The notes under the pieces: generated by a model | Databases searched by the model: none | Told to the model about the DNA's origin: nothing | The model's input: the letters and a program-made list of their open reading frames with translations, nothing else | Translations under genes and position numbers: made by a program | Shown here: in pieces, positions 15,351-24,036 of the stretch | Layout of the letters: each line of letters starts with the position of its first letter | Numbering within the stretch: position 1 is the stretch's first letter | Assembly (NCBI RefSeq): GCF_959020145.1 | Contig: NZ_CAUEQY010000001.1 | Location: 141,011-205,010 of the forward strand | Source of the DNA: an uncultured Bifidobacterium sp. | GTDB lineage: Bacteria > Actinomycetota > Actinomycetes > Actinomycetales > Bifidobacteriaceae | DNA: 64,000 nucleotides | Direction of reading: 5' to 3'

Positions 15351-17059
15351 CGGGCACACGCGATTGGCTGACCAGGGAGCGCGGGAGCCGAGACTGGAGA
15401 CTGCTGCCGGCCGCAATATGCGGTTGGACGGCCAGTCTGGCCGCGCACGCCGGCTTCGCATATTGCATGTCGCATGACGGCATGCTCGGCGCTTTGCCGG
15501 CCGTTCTCACCTGCATGATACCGCTGGCGGTCCTGGCGGGACTGCCCTTCCCACGATTGCCGGCGTCCGTTCGACGACGGATAACGCTCTGGCATGCGAG
15601 CGTCACGGTCTGCGCGATCGCTGCGATGGTTTGCGCGGCAAGCGCGTTGACCTATGATTTGCTGCAATGGCGCGACCCGGCTTCTCGGGCGGCCGCGGAA
15701 GGCGACGCTTCCGTCGTCGTCACGGCGCGCGCCACCTCGCCGACCGTCATCTCCGACAGACGGTCGAACGACTGCCGTGCCGACGCGCGCATCACATCGG
15801 TCACCATCGACGGCGTACGGCAAACCAGTTCGGCACGAGCGCGTATATACGCGGACCGGCCTGAATGCGGCAAACTCAAACAGGACGGCACCTACAAGAT
15901 CGCGGGTCGCATCTCCGAAGCGCGATACGGTGCCATGCCGTTGTGGCTGACCGACGTCACGACAGTCGAACACGTCAGGCCGCCAAACCTGCCGATGCGC
16001 GCCATCGGCATGATGCAGGAGGCGTTCTTCGTCCAAACCGCACGTCTTTCCGACCAAGGGAAAGTGCTCGTCCCCGGACTGACATTGGGTGTTCTCGGAC
16101 AGGACTACGTGCCGGCCGAGGGCGATGGCACCGACATCGATTCCACATACGCCGCACAGGTGGAGGACGCGTTCCAAAGGTCCGGAATCGTGCATCTCAT
16201 GGCGGTCAGCGGCGGCCATCTGGCCGTGACCGCCGCATTGGTGCGTTCCGTCTGCTCGTTCTTCCTTCTGCCGCGACGATTCACCGCACTGCTGGTCGCC
16301 ATGTCGTACATCATGCTGTCGGCATGCGTGTTTCCGTCGGATTCGGTATCCCGCGCGCTTTTGATGGGATTGTCCGGCGCGGCATGCCTGTTCATCGGCA
16401 GACGAGGCCAGGCGATGGCGTCGTTGAGCTGGACCACATTGGCTATGCTGATGGCATGCCCGCACATGTCGCAAAGCTTCGGATTCGCCCTGTCCTGCGC
16501 CGCGGTGCTCGGCATCGTGCTGTTCGCCGACACCCTCAACGCATGGATGGAACCGGTCCTGCCACGGTTCGTGGCCGAGGCTCTGTCCATGACCATAGCG
16601 GCGCAAGTGTTCACCCTGCCGATCCAGGTGCTCATCGAACCGGAACTGCCGGTGTTCTCCATACCGGCGAATCTGATGGTGGCGCCGTTCGTGGGTTTCG
16701 CCACATTGGCCGGCCTGGCCAGTCTTGCCGTCTCATGGCTGATTCCGTGGCTCGGCCTGCAACTGGCCCGTGCGGCCTCCTGGGGCACCGCGGTCATGGA
16801 ACTGACCGCCCTTGAACTGGGTTCCGGCAGCCAGGCCACGATACCGTGGGCCGGAGGCGTCGAGGGAGCGGTCCTCGTCTGCGTGGTGGAAGCCGCCTGC
16901 GCGGCCGCCGCGATCATGACGCACCGGCTGTTCGGACGCATGATGGTCCAGGAACCCGATCTGCCCGGAAAACGTCTGATAGCCAACCCTGTGGAACGGC
17001 TGCGCATGTGGATGGAACGTACTCGGAAGGCATTGCGCGAACTGCAATGGGAGGAATAG
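15347..17059 (+). CDS. comEC: ComEC/Rec2 DNA-uptake channel protein
   Basis: This 570-residue polytopic membrane protein belongs to the ComEC/Rec2 family that moves single-stranded DNA across the membrane. It has an N-terminal pair of helices, an OB-like extracellular section (VVVTARATSPTVIS... ADRPECGKLKQDGTY) and the competence core GIVHLMAVSGGHLAV followed by several helices. It lacks the C-terminal metallo-beta-lactamase domain present in long ComEC proteins and ends soon after the membrane core. ATG 15347 overlaps the comEA TGA (ATGA), implying translational coupling. Nothing else of a pilus-type competence system is in the window. Confidence 0.92.
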   Translation: MTGTRDWLTRERGSRDWRLLPAAICGWTASLAAHAGFAYCMSHDGMLGALPAVLTCMIPLAVLAGLPFPRLPASVRRRITLWHASVTVCAIAAMVCAASALTYDLLQWRDPASRAAAEGDASVVVTARATSPTVISDRRSNDCRADARITSVTIDGVRQTSSARARIYADRPECGKLKQDGTYKIAGRISEARYGAMPLWLTDVTTVEHVRPPNLPMRAIGMMQEAFFVQTARLSDQGKVLVPGLTLGVLGQDYVPAEGDGTDIDSTYAAQVEDAFQRSGIVHLMAVSGGHLAVTAALVRSVCSFFLLPRRFTALLVAMSYIMLSACVFPSDSVSRALLMGLSGAACLFIGRRGQAMASLSWTTLAMLMACPHMSQSFGFALSCAAVLGIVLFADTLNAWMEPVLPRFVAEALSMTIAAQVFTLPIQVLIEPELPVFSIPANLMVAPFVGFATLAGLASLAVSWLIPWLGLQLARAASWGTAVMELTALELGSGSQATIPWAGGVEGAVLVCVVEAACAAAAIMTHRLFGRMMVQEPDLPGKRLIANPVERLRMWMERTRKALRELQWEE

Positions 17060-17062
17060 GCC

Positions 17063-18082
17063 ATGCCGGTTTTGTCCACCGATACAGCGAGATTGAATGG
17101 TATGCCGAAACCATCCGCAGCCACCACGCCCTTCCACCTCGTGTACGGAGGCGACTCGTACCTGAACGACCAGACGGTGCGCGACCTCAAACACGAGGCG
17201 CAACGCCGGTATCCCGACGCGGAAACCATCGAACTCGACGCGGCAAGCGCCGACCATTACGCCTTCGACGAGGCGGTAAGCCCATCATTGCTTGCGGATC
17301 GCGCCATCGTCATCGTCACCAACCTGCAGAACGCGGACGAAAAACTGGGCGACGCCATGGTCTCTTACTGCAGACAGGCGTGCAAGGAGCCGGCGGACGC
17401 GTGCATCGTCATCTGCCAGCATGAGGGCGGTGTGAAGGGCAAACGTCTGGTGGAGCAGCTCACCAAGGCCGGAGCGTACAAGGACGCTGTCGCCGACCTG
17501 AAGAAGCCCGAGGCCAAACTCAACTTCGTCATGCAATGCTTCGAACGGCGCAAACGCCGCGTCGAGCCGATGGCCGCGCAGCAACTCGTGGCCGTGTTGG
17601 GGGATAGGACCGGCGAGCTTGCGGCCATGGTCGGCCAGTTATGCTTCGATTTCGACGACAATCCCATGACGCTCGCCCGCGTCAACCAATATCTCACCTC
17701 CAATCCGCAGGTGGATGGCTTCCGTGTCGCCGACCTCGCGTTGTCGGGACGTACGGCGGACGCGATCATCGCCATGCGATCGTCCGTGGAACAGGGCACC
17801 GCTCCGATCGCGCTTATCGGCGCGCTGGCCATGAAGCTGCGGACGATGGCGAAGGCGTCGGCGGTGCGTGCGGGCACCATTTCCACGGCCGAGGCGAAAA
17901 CGAACCCCTGGGTGTTGAAGAACGCGACCCGGCAACTGTCCGGATGGACGTCAAGCGGCATGAGCGCATGCATCCAGATGCTCGCATGGGCCGACGAGCA
18001 AAGCAAAACCAATGGCTCGGACCCGGTCTATGCTTTGGAACGGTCCATCGAACTGATCAGCCGCAAAGGACGTGCCGCATGA
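17063..18082 (+). CDS. holA: DNA polymerase III delta subunit
   Basis: HolA is the clamp-opening subunit of the replicative clamp loader. The 339-residue protein shows the family layout: FHLVYGGDSYLND at the start, an acidic-phosphate strand (AIVIVTNLQNADEK), VKGKRLVEQLTKAGA, and C-terminal collar helices with FRVADLALSGRTADAI and PIALIGALAMKLRTMAKA. The ATG at 17063 has GGAGG about 9 bases upstream. The gene follows comEC by 3 bases and overlaps tsaE, the standard comEA-comEC-holA order. Confidence 0.95.
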   Translation: MPVLSTDTARLNGMPKPSAATTPFHLVYGGDSYLNDQTVRDLKHEAQRRYPDAETIELDAASADHYAFDEAVSPSLLADRAIVIVTNLQNADEKLGDAMVSYCRQACKEPADACIVICQHEGGVKGKRLVEQLTKAGAYKDAVADLKKPEAKLNFVMQCFERRKRRVEPMAAQQLVAVLGDRTGELAAMVGQLCFDFDDNPMTLARVNQYLTSNPQVDGFRVADLALSGRTADAIIAMRSSVEQGTAPIALIGALAMKLRTMAKASAVRAGTISTAEAKTNPWVLKNATRQLSGWTSSGMSACIQMLAWADEQSKTNGSDPVYALERSIELISRKGRAA

Positions 18083-18651
18083 GCAACACCATTACCATCA
18101 CAGCCGCCACCGGCGAGGACATGCAGGCGTTGGGGGAGCGTTTGGCGAAGCTTGCCCGTGGAGGCGACGTGCTGTTGCTGTCCGGTCCGCTTGGCGCCGG
18201 CAAGACCACGTTCGCGCAAGGGTTCGGCGCGGGACTTGGCATCGGAGAGCCCATCGTCTCGCCGACCTTCACCATCGCACGCGAGCTTGAGGGACGGTTC
18301 GCGGACGGTTCGCCGGCGCATCTGGTGCACGTCGACGCCTACAGGCTCGGCGGCAACGCCTACGCGCCCGGACAGGACACGGTCGGACGGCTATTGGACG
18401 AATTGGAATCGCTCGGCTTGGACGAGGAATTGGAGGATCCGGGCGAGCATACCGTCATCCTGATGGAATGGGGCGAGCAGATGGCCGCCGCATTGGCTCC
18501 GGAACGGCTTGAAATCCACATCGACCGTCCGCTTGACGCGCCCGCCGTGGACGCGGACGGCGAGCTGACCAGCGCGGGCGCACGCACGGTGACGTTGGTG
18601 CCGGTGGGCGCTGCCTGGGATTCGTTCGATTTCACCGCGGGAAAACGCTGA
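18079..18651 (+). CDS. tsaE: tRNA t6A synthesis ATPase TsaE
   Basis: TsaE is the P-loop ATPase that resets the TsaBDE complex making N6-threonylcarbamoyladenosine on ANN-decoding tRNAs. The Walker A LSGPLGAGKTTFAQG (near residue 36) and the motif SPTFTIARELEG are clear, then HVDAYRLGG and VILMEWGEQ. At 190 residues it is slightly long because of an Asp/Glu-rich loop around 100-120 and a C-terminal extension. ATG overlaps the holA stop (ATGA). tsaB, rimI and tsaD follow, so all three t6A-complex subunits are made from one neighbourhood. Confidence 0.95.
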   Translation: MSNTITITAATGEDMQALGERLAKLARGGDVLLLSGPLGAGKTTFAQGFGAGLGIGEPIVSPTFTIARELEGRFADGSPAHLVHVDAYRLGGNAYAPGQDTVGRLLDELESLGLDEELEDPGEHTVILMEWGEQMAAALAPERLEIHIDRPLDAPAVDADGELTSAGARTVTLVPVGAAWDSFDFTAGKR

Positions 18652-18754
18652 CCCTGTCAAGACGCATCCGACGTGGCCGACCGCACCGCATGCCGTGGCT
18701 TCCAGCGCCGGTTGTACAGTGGTTGGCAGTTTGGCACAAGGAGTTTTCAAGCAT

Positions 18755-19525
18755 ATGCAGACACTGGTGATTGACACCTCATATGGTTCGACCGTAGGCG
18801 TGGTCGGACATGAACCCATCGTCGAAACGGATTCGCGCACCCATGTCGAGAAACTGCAGGTGAACATCGCGCAAGCCGTCGAACAGGCCGGACTGCAGGC
18901 GTCGGACATCACCCGCATCGTCGTCGGCGTCGGACCGGCGCCATTCACCGGCCTGCGCGCCGGCATCGTCGCGGCCAAGGCATTGGCCTTCGCCACAGGC
19001 GCGCAACTGGTCGGACAGGACGTGCTCGCGCCGCAATGCCTGGCACATACTCAAGCTACGGACGATCGCCGCCATCTGACGCTTGCCGTCAACGACGCGC
19101 GTCGCCGGCAACTGTATTTCGCGCTGTATGACGGCGGCACCGTTGCGGACGGCGTCGGACAATCGCCCATAACGTTGATCGACATGGACATCGACTATCC
19201 GGATTCCATCACGATGCGCGTCAATGACGTTCTTACGAAGCTCGCCGACACGGGCAAGCCGTACGTCGTCGACGTCATCGGCCATGGTGCGGTCAAATAC
19301 GCGCAGTCGTGGAATGCGATTGCCTCCCTCGGCGAAGTCGACGACCATGCTCTGCTCGACGAAGGCGCGGAAGGATTGGCGCGATTCGCGGCCTTCACCA
19401 CCAGCGAACAGGCGTTGGCAGAACCGACCTCCGTCGAACCGTTATACCTGCGTCGTCCGGACGTGTCAGTGCCCAACCCGCTCAAGCATGTGCTCAACCA
19501 TGCCGGCGCCGAACGAACGGAGTGA
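18755..19525 (+). CDS. tsaB: tRNA t6A synthesis scaffold TsaB
   Basis: TsaB is the catalytically inactive ASKHA-fold partner of TsaD. The 256-residue protein starts MQTLVIDTSYGSTVGVVG (phosphate-1-like loop) and has VVGVGPAPFTGLRAGIVAAKALAFA, the usual family signature. The ATG at 18755 has AAGGAG 11 bases upstream. A 103-base gap after tsaE may hold a separate promoter. The C-terminal extension beyond about residue 220 carries EPLYLRRPDV, commonly seen in actinobacterial forms. Confidence 0.94.
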   Translation: MQTLVIDTSYGSTVGVVGHEPIVETDSRTHVEKLQVNIAQAVEQAGLQASDITRIVVGVGPAPFTGLRAGIVAAKALAFATGAQLVGQDVLAPQCLAHTQATDDRRHLTLAVNDARRRQLYFALYDGGTVADGVGQSPITLIDMDIDYPDSITMRVNDVLTKLADTGKPYVVDVIGHGAVKYAQSWNAIASLGEVDDHALLDEGAEGLARFAAFTTSEQALAEPTSVEPLYLRRPDVSVPNPLKHVLNHAGAERTE

Positions 19526-19535
19526 CGGCACGCCC

Positions 19536-20078
19536 ATGATTGTCGACCATTCCCAGATTCCGGAAGACACCGCCGTCGGACAGATCGCCGCATTGGAAAA
19601 GGACCTGTTCGGCCGCGGCGCGTGGAGCGAACAGTCCGTACGGCAGGAATTCCACGCTCCGGCACGCACGTATCTGCTCGACATTGAAGGCGATGCCGTA
19701 CAGACGGCGGATCCCGTCGTCCGAGGCTACGCAGGCTACTGGTACGACGGCGACGACGCGGAGATCATGACGATCGGCGTCGGCAGACCATACCAACGGC
19801 AGGGGATAGCGGCGGCGCTTCTCGAAACACTGATCGTCTCGGCGCGTCGGCAGGGCGCCAAACGCATGCTTCTGGAAGTCCGAGTCGACAACGTGCCGGC
19901 ATTGGCGTTGTACGAAAGGTTCGGCTTCACGCGGATGGGATTGCGCAAACGCTACTACCAGCCAGAAGGCATCGACGCGTACACCATGAGCCTCGACTTG
20001 GAGCCGCGCGTCGTCGGCTTCAGCGCAACAGCGGATACAGAGCACACTTCAGCAACACACACAACGGAGCAGCAATGA
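19536..20078 (+). CDS. rimI: Ribosomal protein alanine acetyltransferase RimI-like (GNAT)
   Basis: This 180-residue GNAT acetyltransferase has the acetyl-CoA loop VGRPYQRQGIAAALLETLI (pattern Q/R-x-x-G-x-A/G) and the terminal NVPALALYERFGFTRMGLRKRYY, both characteristic of RimI, which N-acetylates ribosomal protein bS18. Location between tsaB and tsaD is the standard actinobacterial arrangement. ATG 19536 lies 10 bases after the tsaB stop with CGGAG upstream. The last ~20 residues are Thr/Ala-rich and extra. Confidence 0.92.
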   Translation: MIVDHSQIPEDTAVGQIAALEKDLFGRGAWSEQSVRQEFHAPARTYLLDIEGDAVQTADPVVRGYAGYWYDGDDAEIMTIGVGRPYQRQGIAAALLETLIVSARRQGAKRMLLEVRVDNVPALALYERFGFTRMGLRKRYYQPEGIDAYTMSLDLEPRVVGFSATADTEHTSATHTTEQQ

Positions 20079-21118
20079 GCGAACCAATCGTACTCGGCAT
20101 CGAATCGACCTGTGACGAAACGGCGGCGGCCGTGGTGCAGGGACGCACCCTCATTTCCAACGTGGTCGCGTCCTCCATGGACGAGCACGCCCGCTACGGC
20201 GGCGTGATTCCCGAAATCGCCTCTCGCGCGCACGCCGAAGCGTTCGTGCCATGCGTCTCCAAAGCTCTGGCCGACGCGAACATGACGCTGTCCGACGTCG
20301 ACGCGATCGCCGTATCCGCGGGACCCGGCCTCGCCGGCTGTCTCGCGGTCGGCGTGTCCGGCGCGAAATCGTTGGCATGGGCCGCGAACAAGCCGATCTA
20401 CGGCATCAACCACGTCATCGGACATATCGCGGTGACGCAGCTGCAGTTCGGACCGTTCCCCAAGGACACGCTTGCGTTGATTGTGTCGGGCGGGCACACT
20501 TCGCTGCTGCATGTCGAAGACGTGGCGCGGCATATCGACGTGGTCGGCACCACGCTCGACGACGCTGCCGGCGAATGCTTCGACAAGGTGGCACGTCTGC
20601 TTGGTTTCCCGTATCCCGGCGGCCCGCACATCGACCGTCACGCACAGCTGGGCAACCCACATGCCATCAAAGTGCCTCAGGGCCTTACACAAGGCAAGGC
20701 GGGGCAGCAGCATCCGTACGATTTCAGTTTCTCCGGCGTGAAGACGGCCGTGGCGCGTTGGATCGAACAGCAGCAGGCGGAAGGCAATGAGATTCCCATC
20801 GACGACGTGTGCGCGTCGCTGGCCGATTCCGTCGCGACGGTGCTCGCCAAGAAGGCGATGCGCGGTTGCGAGCAGTACGGTTCGAAGACCCTGATCGTTG
20901 GCGGCGGCTTCTCCGCGAACTCCCAACTGCGCGCCAAACTGTTGGAGGTCGGAGCCAAGCATGGCGTCGAAGTGCGTATCCCGCAAATCAAACTGTGCAC
21001 CGATAATGGCGCTATGGTGGCCATGCTGGGCGTGAACCTGGTGGAGAGCGGCGTGAAACCGTCCGAACCGGATTTCGCAATCGATTCCGCCATGCCGTTG
21101 ACGAAGATCAGCATGTGA
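20075..21118 (+). CDS. tsaD: tRNA N6-adenosine threonylcarbamoyltransferase TsaD
   Basis: TsaD transfers the threonylcarbamoyl group to A37 of tRNA. The 347-residue protein has the N-terminal GIESTCDETAAAVV nucleotide loop, the iron-binding HxxxH as HVIGHI, LIVSGGHTSLLH, DDAAGECFDKVAR, YPGGPHIDR and the late GGGFSANSQLR and CTDNGAMVA motifs. ATG 20075 overlaps the rimI TGA. It ends the cluster; a weak CCCGC/GCGGG hairpin lies just after. Confidence 0.97.
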   Translation: MSEPIVLGIESTCDETAAAVVQGRTLISNVVASSMDEHARYGGVIPEIASRAHAEAFVPCVSKALADANMTLSDVDAIAVSAGPGLAGCLAVGVSGAKSLAWAANKPIYGINHVIGHIAVTQLQFGPFPKDTLALIVSGGHTSLLHVEDVARHIDVVGTTLDDAAGECFDKVARLLGFPYPGGPHIDRHAQLGNPHAIKVPQGLTQGKAGQQHPYDFSFSGVKTAVARWIEQQQAEGNEIPIDDVCASLADSVATVLAKKAMRGCEQYGSKTLIVGGGFSANSQLRAKLLEVGAKHGVEVRIPQIKLCTDNGAMVAMLGVNLVESGVKPSEPDFAIDSAMPLTKISM

Positions 21119-21156
21119 CGGTAGTCCCGCCGCAGCAGGGGAGACACGCGCGGGAT

Positions 21157-21184
21157 TTGCATTTTGCGTTTTACCGCGTATAAT
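21157..21184 (+). promoter_or_regulatory. Promoter of tRNA-Asn
   Basis: TTGCAT (21157-21162), a 16-base spacer and a perfect TATAAT (21179-21184) lie 22 bases before the tRNA. Confidence 0.65.
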
Positions 21185-21206
21185 TCATGTCTTGTGCACA
21201 GCGCAT

Positions 21207-21282
<76 letters not shown>

Positions 21283-21286
21283 TTCG

Positions 21287-21318
21287 AAAAATCCCCTTGG
21301 AAACAAGGGGATTTTTTC
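21287..21318 (+). terminator. Terminator after tRNA-Asn
   Basis: AAATCCCCTTG pairs with CAAGGGGATTT around a GAAA loop, followed by a T-run. Confidence 0.92.
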
Positions 21319-21447
21319 ATTTTCAACGACTCTTGGCATTTTTGGCCACCCTTCATGTTTATCCGTCGGCGGAAACCGTGGTTCGTCCAGCCGTCCATGC
21401 GTATGATGAACGCACCGGGTCAATCAAACAAAGGAAGGAAGTCCATC

Positions 21448-22398
21448 ATGTGCACTGGCGTTCGTTTCTCCGACGAAGAGGGAAACATGTATTTCGGCCG
21501 CAACCTCGACTGGAGCTTCTCATACGGCGAAAGCATCCTGGCCACTCCACGCGGCTACCACTACGACAACGTGTTCGGCGCGAGCGGCAAAGCCACGCCG
21601 AACGCGGTGATCGGCGTGGGCGTGGTCATGGCCGACCGTCCGATGTATTTCGACTGCGCCAACGAGCATGGTCTGGCCATCGCGGGATTGAATTTCCCCG
21701 GCTACGCGGAGTTCGTGCATGAGCCGGTCGAAGGCACCGACAACGTCGCGACCTTCGAATTCCCGCTGTGGGTGGCACGCAATTTCGATTCCGTCGACGA
21801 AGTCGAGAAGGCGTTGAAGAACGTGACCCTCGTCTCCCAGATCGTGCCCGGCCAGCAGGAGTCGCTGCTGCATTGGATCATCGGCGACAGCGAGCGCAGC
21901 ATCGTCGTCGAACAGATGGCGGACGGCATGCATGTGCACCATGACGACGTAGACGTGCTGACCAACCAGCCGACGTTTGGCTTCCATATGGAGAATCTGC
22001 GCAACTACATGTGCGTCGGCAACGAGATGGCCGAGCCGGCCACGTGGGGCAAGGCGTCCCTGTCCGCTTGGGGCGCGGGTGTGAGCATGCATGGCATTCC
22101 GGGCGATGTGAGCTCCCCGTCGCGTTTCGTGCGTGTGGCTTATGCCAACACGCATTATCCGCAGCAGGAAGGCGAGGCGGCCAACGTGTCTCGCCTGTTC
22201 CACACCCTTGGTTCCGTGCAGATGGTTGACGGCATGGCGAAGATGGGCAACGGCCAGTTCGAACGCACGCTGTTCACCAGCGGATATTCGTCCAAGACCA
22301 ACACGTACTACATGAACACGTATGATGATCCCGCCATCCGCTCCTACGCGATGGCCGATTTCGACATGGATTCCTCGGAGCTGATCACCGCCGCCTGA
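21448..22398 (+). CDS. bsh: Bile salt hydrolase / choloylglycine hydrolase
   Basis: This enzyme deconjugates glycine- or taurine-conjugated bile salts in the gut. The 316-residue length is typical of bifidobacterial forms. It is an Ntn-hydrolase: after removal of Met1, Cys2 (MCTGVRF) is the nucleophile. GRNLDW supplies the conserved Arg and Asp, NQPTF the Asn, and SSPSRFVR the Arg of the active site. The ATG at 21448 follows AAGGAAGGAA. No signal peptide is present, so it is cytoplasmic. It is a single-gene unit between the tRNA-Asn terminator and its own hairpin at 22406. Confidence 0.97.
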   Translation: MCTGVRFSDEEGNMYFGRNLDWSFSYGESILATPRGYHYDNVFGASGKATPNAVIGVGVVMADRPMYFDCANEHGLAIAGLNFPGYAEFVHEPVEGTDNVATFEFPLWVARNFDSVDEVEKALKNVTLVSQIVPGQQESLLHWIIGDSERSIVVEQMADGMHVHHDDVDVLTNQPTFGFHMENLRNYMCVGNEMAEPATWGKASLSAWGAGVSMHGIPGDVSSPSRFVRVAYANTHYPQQEGEAANVSRLFHTLGSVQMVDGMAKMGNGQFERTLFTSGYSSKTNTYYMNTYDDPAIRSYAMADFDMDSSELITAA

Positions 22399-22405
22399 GC
22401 ATGCG

Positions 22406-22453
22406 TGGGCTTTTTCGTCCGTCGGTTCCCATACAGACGGACGAAAAAGCCGC
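22406..22453 (+). terminator. Terminator after the bile salt hydrolase
   Basis: GGCTTTTTCGTCCGTC (22408-22423) pairs with GACGGACGAAAAAGCC (22436-22451), a 16-bp stem 7 bases after the stop. Confidence 0.85.
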
Positions 22454-22583
22454 ACGATTGCCGAAAAGGACATGAAAATGGAGTCGTGCGACAGATCCAC
22501 TTTTTCGGATACCGGCTCTTCCATTGCCCGCTCAATGCCGTTTGACGTCGGACCAATACGACACGCCGGAATATGGACTTCGA

Positions 22584-22605
22584 GCACTTTAAGTTTTTAG
22601 AGTGC
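22584..22605 (+). promoter_or_regulatory. Putative MerR operator/promoter in front of the merR gene
   Basis: GCACTTT-AAGTTTTT-AGAGTGC is an imperfect inverted repeat of the dyad kind bound by MerR regulators, ending 5 bases before the regulator's ATG. It implies autoregulation; no binding data are visible. Confidence 0.4.
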
Positions 22606-22610
22606 GGGGT

Positions 22611-23084
22611 ATGAGCAATACGACGACCACCTGGCATTCGATCCGTGAGGCGTCCATGATTTCCGGACTGCCCGAATCGACGTTGCGTTATTACGAGCAG
22701 ATCGGCATCATCGATCCGATCGCCCGCGATCCGAGTTCAGGCCACCGAGTCTATTCGGACAAGGACATCGAATCGCTGACCACCATCGCATGCCTGGCGG
22801 CGACGGGCATGCCGCTTGAATCGATGCGCGAATACCTGAAGAACCGTTTCGACGGTCCGGAAGGCGCCCGACGGCAGATCGAACTACTCGACGCGCAATC
22901 GCTGCGTCTGGCCGCGAAAGCCGAGGCCCTGCGCATCCAGCAGGCGTACGTGTCGCTCAAATCGCTCTATTGGCGCGCCATCGCCGAAGGACACGAGGAT
23001 GAGGCCAACCGAATTCTCGAGGAAAACAAAGACGTCATCGAAAACGTCAAGAAACAGCCCGGCAAGGGCGCGATCGCACGCTGA
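22611..23084 (+). CDS. MerR-family transcriptional regulator
   Basis: This 157-residue protein has the MerR winged helix-turn-helix at the start (SIREASMISGLPESTLRYYEQIGIIDP in part, then RVYSDKDIESL) and a long coiled dimer helix (LLDAQSLRLAAKAEALRIQQAYVSLK). There is no C-terminal ligand domain or Cys pair, so it is of the short type often sensing aldehyde or redox stress. It is followed 97 bases later by a carboxymuconolactone decarboxylase-like gene that it probably controls. ATG 22611 has no clear RBS. Confidence 0.88.
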   Translation: MSNTTTTWHSIREASMISGLPESTLRYYEQIGIIDPIARDPSSGHRVYSDKDIESLTTIACLAATGMPLESMREYLKNRFDGPEGARRQIELLDAQSLRLAAKAEALRIQQAYVSLKSLYWRAIAEGHEDEANRILEENKDVIENVKKQPGKGAIAR

Positions 23085-23180
23085 ACATTCAGACGACGAT
23101 GGCCGCTATCCGCACGCAACATTTCCGACGATAGAATGAACGCGGCATGCGGCGCGAAGACATCGAACGGAAAGGAAGCC

Positions 23181-23939
23181 ATGTTCGAGGAACTGCATAG
23201 GAAGATGAACGCGTTCTGGAACAACGACAGGACGCTGTCGCAGACCGATCCGGAATATGTCAAGCTGTTTTCCGACTTCGCTTACGGGGAAGTGGTGAAC
23301 GAGCCGGGCGCGAACCATCCCGATCTGGACGACCAGACCCGCTCCCTGGCGATCCTCGCGGCTCTGGTCGGCTGCCAGGGTCTCGACGCGTTCGAAATGA
23401 TGCTGCCGGTCGCCTACGAGACAGGACTGACGTCCGTGGCCATCAAGGAGATGATCTACCAAGCCACCGCATACTGCGGATTCGGGAGAACCCTGCCGTT
23501 CCTGAAGAAGCTCAACGTTTTCCTTGGAGCCGCGAACGTGCATCTGCCGCTGGAGCCGCAGGGCACGACCACGTCGGAGACCCGCGCGCAGGCCGGAGAG
23601 GACAAGCAGGTCGAGATCTTCGGCGAGAACATGCGCGGATTCGCGCAATCCGGACCGGAGGAGACCCGGCACATCAACAAGTGGCTGGCCGACAACTGCT
23701 TCGGCGACTACTACACTCGCGGCGGACTCGACACCCGCGAGCGCGAAATGGTCACGTTGTGTTTCCTGGCCGCGCAGGGTGGTTGCGAACCGCAGCTTAC
23801 GGCGCATGCCAAGGCGAATATGGTCGTTGGCAATGAGAAGGCGTTTCTAATCGCGGTGGTCTCGCAGTGCATGCCGTATATCGGCTATCCGCGTACGTTG
23901 AACGCGATTCGTTGCATCGATGAGGCTGTGAAGGGCTGA
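23181..23939 (+). CDS. Carboxymuconolactone decarboxylase (CMD)-fold protein, two-domain
   Basis: This 252-residue protein contains two alpha-helical CMD/AhpD-like repeats: the first around LAILAALVGCQGLDAFEMML...IKEMIYQATAYCGFGRTLPFL, the second around REMVTLCFLAAQGGCEPQLTAHAKANM and MPYIGYPRTLNAI. Each has a single Cys where AhpD has a CxxC, so true alkylhydroperoxidase chemistry is doubtful. Proteins of this kind often accompany MerR regulators in redox or aldehyde stress units. ATG 23181 follows AAAGGAAG. The reaction is unknown. Confidence 0.82.
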   Translation: MFEELHRKMNAFWNNDRTLSQTDPEYVKLFSDFAYGEVVNEPGANHPDLDDQTRSLAILAALVGCQGLDAFEMMLPVAYETGLTSVAIKEMIYQATAYCGFGRTLPFLKKLNVFLGAANVHLPLEPQGTTTSETRAQAGEDKQVEIFGENMRGFAQSGPEETRHINKWLADNCFGDYYTRGGLDTREREMVTLCFLAAQGGCEPQLTAHAKANMVVGNEKAFLIAVVSQCMPYIGYPRTLNAIRCIDEAVKG

Positions 23940-23970
23940 CCTGCCCGTTAAAAACGCCGGCAAACAAACA

Positions 23971-24006
23971 AAGGGCTATCCGCCGAACAAGACGGATAGC
24001 CCTTCC
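23971..24006. terminator. Hairpin between the CMD gene and the MetE-like gene
   Basis: GGGCTATCCG (23973-23982) pairs with CGGATAGCCC (23993-24002). The genes are convergent; the minus-strand product is followed by TTTGTTTGTTTG, so it probably serves both. Confidence 0.75.
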
Positions 24007-24036
24007 TTATAGCTGATTGTGGATGGCGTGCTGTGT

